This document shows, piece after piece, positions 12,198 to 18,690 of a stretch of 33,410 nt of DNA. The notes under the pieces are model-generated. The model saw only the letters and a program-made list of their open reading frames with translations, made no database searches and was not told where the DNA came from. The DNA is taken from positions 1-33,410 of IMG/VR virus record IMGVR_UViG_3300042527_000123; one strand, written 5' to 3'. Both the position numbers and the translations under genes were made by a program. The stretch's first letter is position 1, and every line of letters starts with the position of its first letter. This stretch comes from a virus.

Positions 12198-12326
12198 CTT
12201 CGGGCGCTACGAACCCCCGTCCCAAGAGCGCCCCGGACTTTAGGGGAGGGGCGCGGCGGTGGGTGTCCACTAAGGTTACCACCCACCTTGCGCCATGATA
12301 GCCACTATCCCAGGCGCCGTGGCTAT
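12191..12326 (+). other. Four consecutive stem-loops upstream of terminase
   Basis: The stem-loops are GGGGGTTC/GAACCCCC (12191-12218), GCGCCCC/GGGGCGC (12228-12254), GGTGGGTG/CACCCACC (12258-12287) and ATAGCCAC/GTGGCTAT (12298-12326). Each has a perfect 7-8 bp stem and a 12-14 base loop, with gaps of 3-10 bases. This is far more fold than chance would give. Candidate roles are packaging (cos/pac) recognition or a structured 5' leader. Confidence 0.55.
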
Positions 12327-12385
12327 GGGGGTGGGCTCGTCGGGACTCCCCTTAAAGGTACGTCCCTCCTCCCCCACTATTACCT

Positions 12386-12414
12386 GCCAAGACTCTTCCT
12401 GTGCCTGTCTTGGC
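12386..12414 (+). other. Stem-loop enclosing the terminase start codon
   Basis: GCCAAGAC (12386-12393) pairs with GTCTTGGC (12407-12414). The GTG start (12401) lies in the 13-base loop. No Shine-Dalgarno sequence precedes the GTG, so the hairpin may either hide or present the start. Confidence 0.5.
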
Positions 12415-14314
12415 TTATACCGGAAGGTTTGAAACTTTGGCCGCTCGTGCTGGTCGGAAGACAGGCCAGACTGTTGAGGCCGCGAAGCAGGAGTTCCTGA
12501 GGAACTTCCAGCGTGGCTTGAACGTGGAGCAGTCGATTCAGGCTGTTGGCCGTAACCGTTCCACCTATGAGAGGTGGCGGCGGGACGATAAGGATTTCGT
12601 GACCGCCGTTGAGCGGATCAGGTCGCTGGAGCGTATTTCTGGGCCGCGTGAACGTGACTGGATGCCGTTCCCTGAGTTCTCCGAGAAGTACCTGGACGCC
12701 CGTGTGTTCCCTCACATGGGGAATGTGGTGGATTTGATTGAGGGCCGTGAGCCTTCTTGGGTGCACCCGTCGATGGTGTTTGAGCCTGGTGAGCGTGACC
12801 TGGTGATGGTGAACATGCCACCGGAGCACGCCAAGACGACTTCTATCACTATCAACTATGTGGTGTACCGCATTTGCATGGATCCGAACATCAGGGTGAT
12901 CGTGGTCAGTAAGACGGCTGAGATGGCGAAGAAGATGCTGTACGCCATCAAGACCCGTTTGACGCATCCCCGCTATGATGAGATGATCGCGGACTATGGC
13001 CCGTCTGGGGGGTTCGATAAGAACTCTGAGGCGTGGAACCAGTCGATGATCTACATTTCTGATGATGCCCGTGACTCTGGTGAGAAGGACCCCACGGTTC
13101 AGGCCCTGGGTATCCGGGGCCACATTTACGGTGCCCGTGCAGATTTGATCATCATGGATGACTGCGTGGATCTCACGAACGCCCACGAGTACGATAAGCA
13201 GATTGACTGGCTGCAGGCTGAGGTTATCTCCCGCGTCAGCGCCACGGGTTCTATGCTGATCGTGGGTACGAGGCTGGCGTCTAAGGATTTGTATTCGGAA
13301 CTGCGTGACCCTCACAGGTACCCGGATGAGTCTTCCCCCTGGTCGTACCTGTCTATGCCTGCCGTGCTGGACTTCTCTGACCAAGCCGACGACTGGGTTA
13401 CACTGTGGCCTAGGTCGAACCAGCCGGAACCTGGTACTCGCGGTGTCGAACCTGACGTTGATGGTTTGTTCCCGAAGTGGGATGGGCCCCGCCTGTCACA
13501 GAAGCGTAGGCGCGTGTCGCCTCGCGCGTGGGCTATGGTGTACCAGCAGCAGCAGGTCGCGGACGATTCCGTGTTCAACCCTGAGGCTGTCCGTACCGCC
13601 ATCAACGGCAACCGCATGACTGGCCCTATACCTAGGGGCATGGTGAACTGCCGCGAAAACGGCATGGACGGTTTGATCATTGTCGCAGGTCTTGACCCGG
13701 CAACGTCTGGTCACACTGCCGCAGTGGTTATCGGCCTGGACATTCAAAACCAACGCCGGTACGTCCTGGACGTGTTCAACAAGCCAGGTATAACCCCTGA
13801 GGCCATGCGGGAAATGATCCGTTCGTGGACGGAACGCTACAAGATCGTTGAGTGGCGCATTGAACGTAACGGCTTCCAGGGCTTCCTGGTGCATGATCGT
13901 GAGATTAACGAGTTCTGTGCCGCACGCGGAACCGTGATCAAACCCCACTTCACGGGCCAGAATAAGCATGACGCTGACTTCGGTGTCGCCTCCATGACCA
14001 CCCTTTTCACTGGGTGGGAGGATAAGCGGCAGTTGGTTGAGTTGCCGTCTACGCACGGTAACGAGGCGGCGAAACTGCTCGTGGAACAACTGGTCACTTG
14101 GCACCCTGACGCGCCGAAGAACCAGAAGACAGACATTGTTATGGCCCTGTGGTTCGCGGAACTTGCCTGCAGGGATCGGGTTATGCTCGCATCAAACTAC
14201 ACCAGAACACATGTGAACAACCCATTCTTGACGAAGTGGGACCGTGACCAGCAGCGCACAGTCAGCCTTCTGGAGGCTGAAGCGGCTGGTGCGTGGAATC
14301 CAATCGGAGCGTAG
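12401..14314 (+). CDS. terL: Terminase large subunit with N-terminal HTH
   Basis: 637 residues. Residues 28-70 form a helix-turn-helix-like module (FLRNFQRGLNVEQSIQAVGR, then STYERWRRDD), perhaps doing the DNA-recognition job of a small subunit, since no separate small-subunit gene is seen. ATPase motifs: VNMPPEHAKTTS (138-148, Walker A variant), ADLIIMDDCVD (247-257, Walker B) and VGTR (288-291, coupling). The nuclease has GLDPATSG with D432, RIERNGFQG near 486, and a C-terminal KTDIVMALWF. It pumps DNA into the prohead and cuts concatemers. The GTG start lacks a ribosome site and lies in a hairpin loop. Confidence 0.92.
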   Translation: MPVLAYTGRFETLAARAGRKTGQTVEAAKQEFLRNFQRGLNVEQSIQAVGRNRSTYERWRRDDKDFVTAVERIRSLERISGPRERDWMPFPEFSEKYLDARVFPHMGNVVDLIEGREPSWVHPSMVFEPGERDLVMVNMPPEHAKTTSITINYVVYRICMDPNIRVIVVSKTAEMAKKMLYAIKTRLTHPRYDEMIADYGPSGGFDKNSEAWNQSMIYISDDARDSGEKDPTVQALGIRGHIYGARADLIIMDDCVDLTNAHEYDKQIDWLQAEVISRVSATGSMLIVGTRLASKDLYSELRDPHRYPDESSPWSYLSMPAVLDFSDQADDWVTLWPRSNQPEPGTRGVEPDVDGLFPKWDGPRLSQKRRRVSPRAWAMVYQQQQVADDSVFNPEAVRTAINGNRMTGPIPRGMVNCRENGMDGLIIVAGLDPATSGHTAAVVIGLDIQNQRRYVLDVFNKPGITPEAMREMIRSWTERYKIVEWRIERNGFQGFLVHDREINEFCAARGTVIKPHFTGQNKHDADFGVASMTTLFTGWEDKRQLVELPSTHGNEAAKLLVEQLVTWHPDAPKNQKTDIVMALWFAELACRDRVMLASNYTRTHVNNPFLTKWDRDQQRTVSLLEAEAAGAWNPIGA

Positions 14315-14323
14315 GAGAAGCGT

Positions 14324-16198
14324 TTGAGTATCAGTTACGGCGACATTACCGCTATTGGTGAACCCACCAATGCGCGTATCCGCGATGTGAGCGCACACTA
14401 CAACCGTATCAAGGCACAGTTCGCTGAACGTGACGGCAAGATGCAGCAGGTTCTTGCTGTCCGCCAAGGCCGCATGAGGGACGTGTACCCTGACCTGTTC
14501 CCTGACGGCCCGTTCGATCAGGGCATCGTTGCGAACATGGTTGATGTCGCGGCCCGTGACCTCGCTGAGGTGCTTGCCCCGCTGCCTGCGTTTAACTGTG
14601 CATCATCCAAGATGATCACCGATTCCGGTCGCCGGTTCGCTGAGAAGCGCACCAGGATCGTGAACGGCTACATTGACTTCTCTGACCTGCAGCGTCAAAT
14701 GTACACCGCGACGGACAGGTATTTTACGTACGGTTTTGTCCCGGCGATGATTGAGATTGACGCCGACGACCGTATGCCCCGCATCACGTTCATGGATTCC
14801 GTGGGCGGATACCCCGTGTTTGACCGTTGGGGTTTCTGCAAGGCAGGGTTCTTCTCGTTCTACAAGAACCGTGACGAACTTGTCGCCATGTACCCGCACG
14901 CAGAGTCAATCATCCGACAGTCCTCCACTGGGCTGGAGTTGATTGAGGTTGTCCGCTATCACGACCGTGACGTGGACATGCTGTTCCTGCCGACCCGCAA
15001 CGGTATCATTCTGGAGCAGGCGAAGAACCCCATCGGGGAATGCCTGATTGAGTGGACGCAACGGCCCGGTGTCGATACACAGTCACACGGTCAGTTCGAT
15101 GACGTGCTTGCTGTGCAGGTTGCTAAGGCCCGTTTCGCTCTCCTGTCACTGGAGGCGGCAACCAAGTCGGTGCAGGCACCTATCGTGCTTCCGCCTGACG
15201 CGCAGGAACTCTCCCTGGGGCCGGATGCTGTTATCCGTACCGCTAATGGTGAGCGTGTGCGCCGCGTACCGATTGAGGTTCCGCAGGCCGCGTTCGCCCA
15301 GCAGGGCATCCTTGACCAAGAGTTGCGTCAAGGTTCACGCTACCCGAACGCTAGGACGGGTGAGGTTGAGGGCAGTATTGTCACTGGCCGTGGCGTACAG
15401 TCCCTCATGTCCGGGTTTGACACCCAGATCCGCACGGGTCAAGCAATGTTCGCTAAGACGTTGCAGAACCTGGTGCGTAAGGCTTTCCTCGTTGACGAGG
15501 CACTTTTCGGCAGCGAGACAAAGACGTTGCGTGGAAACGCAGACGGCACACCGTACGAGATCCGTTACCGCCCCGATACTGATATCAAGGGCGACCACAC
15601 GGTTGATGTCCAGTATGGCCTCATGGCCGGTTTGGACCCGAACCGTGCACTGGTGTTTGGTTTGCAGGCTCGCGGTGACCGGCTGATTTCGCGTGACTTT
15701 CTCAGGCGGCAAATGCCGTTCGCGTTGAATGCGTCCGAGGAGGAGCAGCGCGTCGATATTGAAGAGATGCGCGACGCTTTGAAGCAGGCTGTAGCCGGGT
15801 ACGCCCAGGCTATTCCCGTTCTCGCACAAGCGGGTCAAGACCCTGGCGAGATTCTGTCACGCCTGTCCGCGATTATCCTTGGCCGTCAAAAGGGCAAACC
15901 TATTGAAGAGGTTGTGTCTGAGGCGTTTATGCCTGAGGAGATGCCTGTACCACCGGGGGTTGAGTCCCTAGGTGCGGAAGCCGCAGGGATGGTCGGCACC
16001 CCTGGTGAGGCTCCCCCCGGTGGTCCAGGTGAAAACCTAGAGGGCTTGTCGTCTAGTGGTCTTCTGCGTGGTGTTGCGGCGGGTCAGGCGGGTATGGCTG
16101 CTGGTGGTCGCCCTGATTTGCAGATGCTTATGGCTTCGCTTGGTGCTGGTGGTCAACCTCAATTGTCGGCGGGTATTTCTCGTCGCCTACCTATCTAG
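14324..16198 (+). CDS. Portal protein
   Basis: 624 residues starting at TTG 14324; the ribosome site TAGGAGAAGCG is ideally placed, which decides the start. The position right after terminase and the length fit a portal. So do the strand-rich middle (YGFVPAMIEIDADDRMPRIT, MDSVGGYPVFDRWG) and the GRGVQSLMSGFDTQIRTGQ helix-loop. The last 90 residues are Gly/Ala/Pro-rich and low in complexity. It forms the dodecameric ring through which DNA enters and leaves, and it anchors the tail. Its 3' end lies in the first copy of a 34-bp direct repeat. Confidence 0.88.
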   Translation: MSISYGDITAIGEPTNARIRDVSAHYNRIKAQFAERDGKMQQVLAVRQGRMRDVYPDLFPDGPFDQGIVANMVDVAARDLAEVLAPLPAFNCASSKMITDSGRRFAEKRTRIVNGYIDFSDLQRQMYTATDRYFTYGFVPAMIEIDADDRMPRITFMDSVGGYPVFDRWGFCKAGFFSFYKNRDELVAMYPHAESIIRQSSTGLELIEVVRYHDRDVDMLFLPTRNGIILEQAKNPIGECLIEWTQRPGVDTQSHGQFDDVLAVQVAKARFALLSLEAATKSVQAPIVLPPDAQELSLGPDAVIRTANGERVRRVPIEVPQAAFAQQGILDQELRQGSRYPNARTGEVEGSIVTGRGVQSLMSGFDTQIRTGQAMFAKTLQNLVRKAFLVDEALFGSETKTLRGNADGTPYEIRYRPDTDIKGDHTVDVQYGLMAGLDPNRALVFGLQARGDRLISRDFLRRQMPFALNASEEEQRVDIEEMRDALKQAVAGYAQAIPVLAQAGQDPGEILSRLSAIILGRQKGKPIEEVVSEAFMPEEMPVPPGVESLGAEAAGMVGTPGEAPPGGPGENLEGLSSSGLLRGVAAGQAGMAAGGRPDLQMLMASLGAGGQPQLSAGISRRLPI

Positions 16199-16216
16199 GA
16201 GTAGCATGATGTACGG
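16183..16216 (+). repeat. 34-bp direct repeat, copy 1
   Basis: It covers the last codons and stop of the portal gene, the ribosome site AGGAG and the start ATGATGTACGG of a small gene. It differs from copy 2 (16614-16647) at one base only. Here the small gene stops after five codons, so this copy is a broken start. Confidence 0.85.
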
Positions 16217-16276
16217 GCCGTAGCGACCATTCTGCACAGTGATCTCCTCGCCATCGGCGGGATCCACGCCGATGAC
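16208..16276 (-). pseudogene. topA: Fragment of bacterial topoisomerase I C-terminal repeat, antisense to the operon
   Basis: The minus strand reads, in one uninterrupted frame of 23 codons, VIGVDPADGEEI then TVQNGRYGPYI. This is the consensus of the C-terminal repeat of bacterial TopA (G-x-D-P-x-x-G-x-x-I-x-x-x-x-G-R-Y/F-G-P-Y). The similarity stops sharply at both ends. Nothing here could encode a working enzyme. The rightward virion transcript would carry it as RNA complementary to host topA mRNA. Bases 16253-16273 form a 7-bp hairpin (ATCGGCG/CGCCGAT, loop GGATCCA). Confidence 0.7.
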
Positions 16277-16331
16277 ATTCTCTACCCCCACCACTACAAT
16301 ATACCTACAACAACAAACGAAAGGAAGCAAA

Positions 16332-16478
16332 ATGGCAACTCTGACTGTTGGCTCGCAGTTCACTACTCAGAAGAGTGGGGTGGAGGGAACGATTGAGGAG
16401 ATCGTTCAGAATCCGTCAGGTTCCGTTCGCATTCGTCTGGCTACCGCCAACGGTATGCGGTGGACTACCGTCAAGTAA
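16332..16478 (+). CDS. Small beta-rich hypothetical protein (48 aa)
   Basis: ATG 16332 behind AAAGGAAGCAAA. Sequence MATLTVGSQFTTQKSGVEGT, then IEEIVQNPSGSVRIRLATAN. Repeating short strands with a G-x-x-G-x-I-x-E-I turn suggest a small SH3/KOW-like barrel, a form common among tiny phage proteins. It is carried on the segment between the two 34-bp repeats and so may have arrived with that insertion. Confidence 0.6.
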   Translation: MATLTVGSQFTTQKSGVEGTIEEIVQNPSGSVRIRLATANGMRWTTVK

Positions 16479-16613
16479 AAAAATGTGATATACTCACATG
16501 ACATTTGATAACTAAATAGTGGTCTTAGTGTAGGGCACATGTAACTATGTGTCGCCAATACACTTGGGATATGCGACCCGTAGGAAAAAGTCAAAAGGAT
16601 GCGTAAAAGCAAA
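16479..16613 (+). other. AT-rich non-coding part of the inserted segment, with hairpins
   Basis: Composition changes sharply to A/T-rich. A hairpin ATGTGA/TCACAT lies near the start. A larger nested fold has outer arms AGTGT/ACACT around inner arms GGCACAT/ATGTGTC, followed by GGG/CCC. It was tested as a tRNA and failed (no D-arm or T-loop). No gene is visible. Confidence 0.4.
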
Positions 16614-16647
16614 TCGCCTACCTATCTAGGAGTAGAATGATGTACGG
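16614..16647 (+). repeat. 34-bp direct repeat, copy 2
   Basis: 33 of 34 bases are identical to copy 1 at 16183-16216. In this copy the start ATGATG continues into an open lysine-rich gene, so this is the functional version. Confidence 0.85.
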
Positions 16648-16738
16648 TAAGAAGGCTGGCAAGTCGATGAAGCCGATGATGAAGGAAATGCCGAAGAAGG
16701 CCGTCAAGAAGGCTGTCGCTAAGAAGAAGAAGAAGTAA
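16637..16738 (+). CDS. Lysine-rich micro-protein (33 aa)
   Basis: It starts at ATG 16637 or 16640 behind AGGAG. MMYGKKAGKSMKPMMKEMPK, then KAVKKAVAKKKKK. About fourteen lysines and five methionines or more, with no acidic stretch. It is the first of a run of basic proteins between portal and internal virion genes. It probably binds DNA or RNA, perhaps packaged in the head. Copy 1 of the direct repeat holds a truncated start of the same gene. Confidence 0.6.
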   Translation: MMYGKKAGKSMKPMMKEMPKKAVKKAVAKKKKK

Positions 16739-16740
16739 CT

Positions 16741-16875
16741 ATGTGCATCTCGTGTGGCTGCTGGATGGACCCCACTGGTAAGGCTGGTGGTGACGGTAAT
16801 CATCCTGAGGATTCTGCCGTAATGCCGAATGTTAAGACTACCGTGTCGCCTCTGGCGAAGCCGTCGAAGGACTAA
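16741..16875 (+). CDS. Cys-containing micro-protein (44 aa)
   Basis: ATG 16741, two bases after the previous stop. It begins MCISCGCWMDPTGKAGGDGN and ends in a lysine/proline tail (LAKPSKD). The C-x2-C-x-C cluster at residues 2-7 may bind metal, with H21 as a possible fourth ligand. Similar CISCGC starts are seen among phage head-module micro-proteins. No function is known. Confidence 0.55.
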   Translation: MCISCGCWMDPTGKAGGDGNHPEDSAVMPNVKTTVSPLAKPSKD

Positions 16876-16877
16876 CA

Positions 16878-17045
16878 ATGCCTGGTAAAATGTCGAACGG
16901 TAAGCCGAAGCCTGGTGGAAAGAAGAAGGGCGACAAGCCTTTTATGAGCACCAAGGAATACGAAAAGCACCTCGCCAAGATCATTACGAGCGGTGAGGTT
17001 GGCAAGAAGAAGCCGAAGCCGAAGGGCAATGGTCGTGGCCGCTAA
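16878..17045 (+). CDS. Basic small protein (55 aa)
   Basis: ATG 16878, two bases after the previous stop. Sequence MPGKMSNGKPKPGGKKKGDK, then PFMSTKEYEKHLAKIITSGE, then a Lys/Pro/Gly-rich tail. A short helix is flanked by disordered basic arms, an arrangement suited to nucleic-acid or capsid-inner-face binding. It overlaps the next gene by 17 bases. Confidence 0.55.
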   Translation: MPGKMSNGKPKPGGKKKGDKPFMSTKEYEKHLAKIITSGEVGKKKPKPKGNGRGR

Positions 17046-17205
17046 AAAGCAGGCGAAGGTTCGCAAGGTTATGCGGGAGTTCAAGGAAGGCACACTGCAC
17101 TCTGGCAAGAAGGGTCCGGTCGTTAAGTCTCGCAAGCAGGCTGTCGCTATCGCCATGTCTGAGGCTGGTATGGCTAAGAAGAAGGCGAAGAAACGTGGCA
17201 AGTAA
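17029..17205 (+). CDS. Basic small protein, DUF6496-like (58 aa)
   Basis: It starts at ATG 17029 (or GTG 17035). The core KVMREFKEGTLHSGKKGPVV followed by KSRKQAVAIAMSEAG closely fits the pattern I associate with DUF6496, a small domain of unknown function common in bacteria and phages. The ends are lysine-rich. It overlaps both neighbours by about ten bases or more, so it is translated with the other basic head-module proteins. Confidence 0.6.
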   Translation: MVVAAKKQAKVRKVMREFKEGTLHSGKKGPVVKSRKQAVAIAMSEAGMAKKKAKKRGK

Positions 17206-17356
17206 AAAGCCCGTGTGGGAGAAGCCGAACCCGAAGAAGAAGTCTACGCCGCTGTCCCCGGCTCAGAAGGCTAAGGCTAAGGCTGCAGCGAAGAAGGCTG
17301 GACGCAAGTACCCGAATGCTGTTGATAATATCGCCGCAGCGAGGAAAAGTAAATGA
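17195..17356 (+). CDS. Basic small protein with exchanged C-terminus (53 aa)
   Basis: GTG start at 17195. The core PLSPAQKAKAKAAAKKAGRK then YPNAVDN is a recurring small phage protein of the portal-to-head region, of unknown function. It ends AVDNIAAARKSK. The end of the following HNH gene encodes LVDNMRAARGC, which looks like the original C-terminus of this same gene. The HNH gene therefore seems to have been inserted with a substitute tail. The stop overlaps the HNH start (ATGA). Confidence 0.6.
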   Translation: MASKKPVWEKPNPKKKSTPLSPAQKAKAKAAAKKAGRKYPNAVDNIAAARKSK

Positions 17357-17808
17357 GAAATTGCCCAAGTTGCGGTGAAGAAAAGCCAGTAGATAATTTT
17401 TGGAAAGGTCAATCATACTGCATTGACTGCTCCAAAGAAAAGCAAAAGAATTACTGGCAAAGTAGAACCCCGCAAAAGAGACTTGAACAACACCTGAAAT
17501 ACAAGTATGGTGTTAGTCCAGAAAAGTTTCTTGAAACTTGGGCTAACCAAAATGGTCAGTGTGCAATTTGTGAAGAAAAATTGCCAGACTTAACCACGTA
17601 CGAAAGTAGACGACGTGGTTACGCGATAGACCATAATCACGATACTGGAGAGTTTCGCGGAATACTGTGTACTCAATGCAATACCCTCCTTGGTATGGCT
17701 GGAGATAATCCAGAAATTCTTATTAAAGCCATTGAGTATCTTGAAACAAGAGGGGCGTATTTTAAAAAGTCTCTGGTGGATAACATGAGGGCTGCTCGTG
17801 GCTGTTAG
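17353..17808 (+). CDS. HNH endonuclease, endonuclease VII-like (mobile)
   Basis: 151 residues. An N-terminal zinc ribbon (C4, C7, C23, C26) is followed by the recombination-endonuclease-VII core: C70-x2-C73, D93-H-N-H96 in AIDHNHDTGEFRG, C106-x2-C109-N, then LGMAGDNPEILIKAIEYLE. Family members resolve branched DNA, or act as free-standing homing enzymes. Its A/T-rich codons differ from those of the neighbours. The last eleven residues (LVDNMRAARGC) appear to be the former C-terminus of the gene it interrupts. A homing role is therefore more likely than a phage-essential one. Confidence 0.85.
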   Translation: MRNCPSCGEEKPVDNFWKGQSYCIDCSKEKQKNYWQSRTPQKRLEQHLKYKYGVSPEKFLETWANQNGQCAICEEKLPDLTTYESRRRGYAIDHNHDTGEFRGILCTQCNTLLGMAGDNPEILIKAIEYLETRGAYFKKSLVDNMRAARGC

Positions 17809-17989
17809 AAAAATCACCGGCGTTAAGCACACGTTCAAGAAGAACAAGTCCGGTGACTACGTTGTGGAGCATCCTAAAGGTAAGGGTGGCCGTATCAACG
17901 TGACTAAGCAGTCTGGTGCGAAGTCGAAGCAAGAGGCTATTAAGGCTAGTAAGGCGTATCACAAGAAGAGGCCGCATAATGGCAAGTAA
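17798..17989 (+). CDS. Basic small protein (63 aa)
   Basis: GTG start at 17798, inside the 3' end of the HNH frame, with GAGGG upstream. Sequence MAVRKITGVKHTFKKNKSGD, YVVEHPKGKGGRINVTKQSG, then AKSKQEAIKASKAYHKK. A strand-rich middle plus a lysine-rich helix suggests a nucleic-acid-binding virion protein. Its start must have overlapped the original end of the interrupted gene. Confidence 0.6.
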   Translation: MAVRKITGVKHTFKKNKSGDYVVEHPKGKGGRINVTKQSGAKSKQEAIKASKAYHKKRPHNGK

Positions 17990-18245
17990 GCCTGACCCGC
18001 GTTTGAAGCGTGCCGGTGTGTCTGGTTACAACAAGCCAAAGCGCACCCCAGATCACCCGAAGAAGTCACATGTTGTTGTGGCTAAGGAGGGTTCGCAGGT
18101 TAAGACTATCCGTTTCGGGCAGCAAGGTGTCACTGGTGACAGGCAGCCGACGAAGCGGCAGGCATCATTTAAGGCACGTCACGCTAAGAACATTCAAAAA
18201 GGTAAAATGTCAGCCGCATATTGGGCTGATAAAGTCAAATGGTAG
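17979..18245 (+). CDS. Basic small protein, KARHxKNIxKGKMSAAYWADKVKW type (88 aa)
   Basis: It starts at ATG 17979 (MASKPDPRLKRAGVSGYNKP). The second half (KTIRFGQQGVTGDRQPTKRQ, then SFKARHAKNIQKGKMSAAYW and ADKVKW) is a well-conserved small domain of unknown function found in phages and large DNA viruses near structural genes. It is very basic. It overlaps the gene before it by 11 bases and is followed after 10 bases by another basic gene. Confidence 0.65.
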   Translation: MASKPDPRLKRAGVSGYNKPKRTPDHPKKSHVVVAKEGSQVKTIRFGQQGVTGDRQPTKRQASFKARHAKNIQKGKMSAAYWADKVKW

Positions 18246-18255
18246 AGGAGCAGTA

Positions 18256-18399
18256 ATGCCACAGCCCAATAAGGGAACGCACGGTAAGCCGCATGTCTCC
18301 GCCCCGATTAAGGGTGCAGCAGGCAGCAAGGCGTCCAACGCTGATCTGATCAAGCAGGGCGTGCACGTCAAGGGAACCAAGGGTAGCGGAACGAAGTAG
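18256..18399 (+). CDS. Basic Gly/Lys-rich small protein (47 aa)
   Basis: ATG 18256 with a textbook ribosome site GAGGAG five bases upstream. MPQPNKGTHGKPHVSAPIKG, then AAGSKASNADLIKQGVHVKG. Probably disordered with one short helix. This is the last of the run of basic proteins before the acidic head protein. No family was recognised. Confidence 0.55.
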   Translation: MPQPNKGTHGKPHVSAPIKGAAGSKASNADLIKQGVHVKGTKGSGTK

Positions 18400-18420
18400 T
18401 TTAAGGGAAAGGGCAACGTG

Positions 18421-18690
18421 ATGAAGATTCCAGCGAGGGATATGAGTGTGCATGTTGCCTACCTTGACCTGCATTTGGCGATTGTCGCCCAAGGTGTCGC
18501 TTGGTCACCTGATGTTGCTGATGACATGATCACTCGCATGAACAGACTGCTGGACCAGTCGATGATGACTTTGGCCCAGTACGGTGTTCTTGTGGAAGAT
18601 GACGAAGAGGAAGACGAGTTCGGTCCTACTCCCGATAGGGAACTTGTGGACCCGCGTATCGTTTTCGTGGAGGATGAGGATAATGGCTAA
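18421..18690 (+). CDS. Acidic helical protein, head-module (89 aa)
   Basis: ATG 18421 (GTG 18418 also possible) after AAAGGG. Helical N-terminal part (RDMSVHVAYLDLHLAIVAQG, DVADDMITRMNRLLDQSMMT), then a strongly acidic tail (VEDDEEEDEFGP). Small acidic proteins of this place in the order are common in phages of this type, but the role is unknown; chaperone-like or virion functions are possible. It overlaps the next gene by 8 bases. Confidence 0.6.
   Translation: MKIPARDMSVHVAYLDLHLAIVAQGVAWSPDVADDMITRMNRLLDQSMMTLAQYGVLVEDDEEEDEFGPTPDRELVDPRIVFVEDEDNG

Larger units (their letters stand above)
11691..12400. promoter_or_regulatory. Divergent control region between leftward and rightward modules
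   Basis: About 710 bases without a convincing gene. From left to right it holds the leftward promoter candidate, the DnaA boxes, and an interrupted inverted repeat (ACTAG at 11873 with CTAGT at 11936; GGAATA at 11886 with TATTCC at 11930). Next come TTGGGTAG/CTACCCAA arms (11943-11950/11975-11982) with a nested TAGTTGA/TCAACTA hairpin, and an AT-rich stretch 12020-12190 bounded by two TATATATATA tracts. Four stem-loops follow before the terminase gene. A weak rightward promoter (TTGTCC-N18-TAGTAT near 12090-12120) is possible but unconvincing. Confidence 0.55.

Noticed and set aside
12380-13384. 334-codon leftward frame opposite terminase
   Set aside because: It lies fully antisense to terminase, whose ATPase and nuclease motifs are clear. 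His/Arg-rich composition is typical of a shadow frame.
16520-16600. tRNA in the AT-rich part of the insertion
   Set aside because: Hairpins are present, but stem lengths, loop sizes and invariant bases do not fit a tRNA on either strand.
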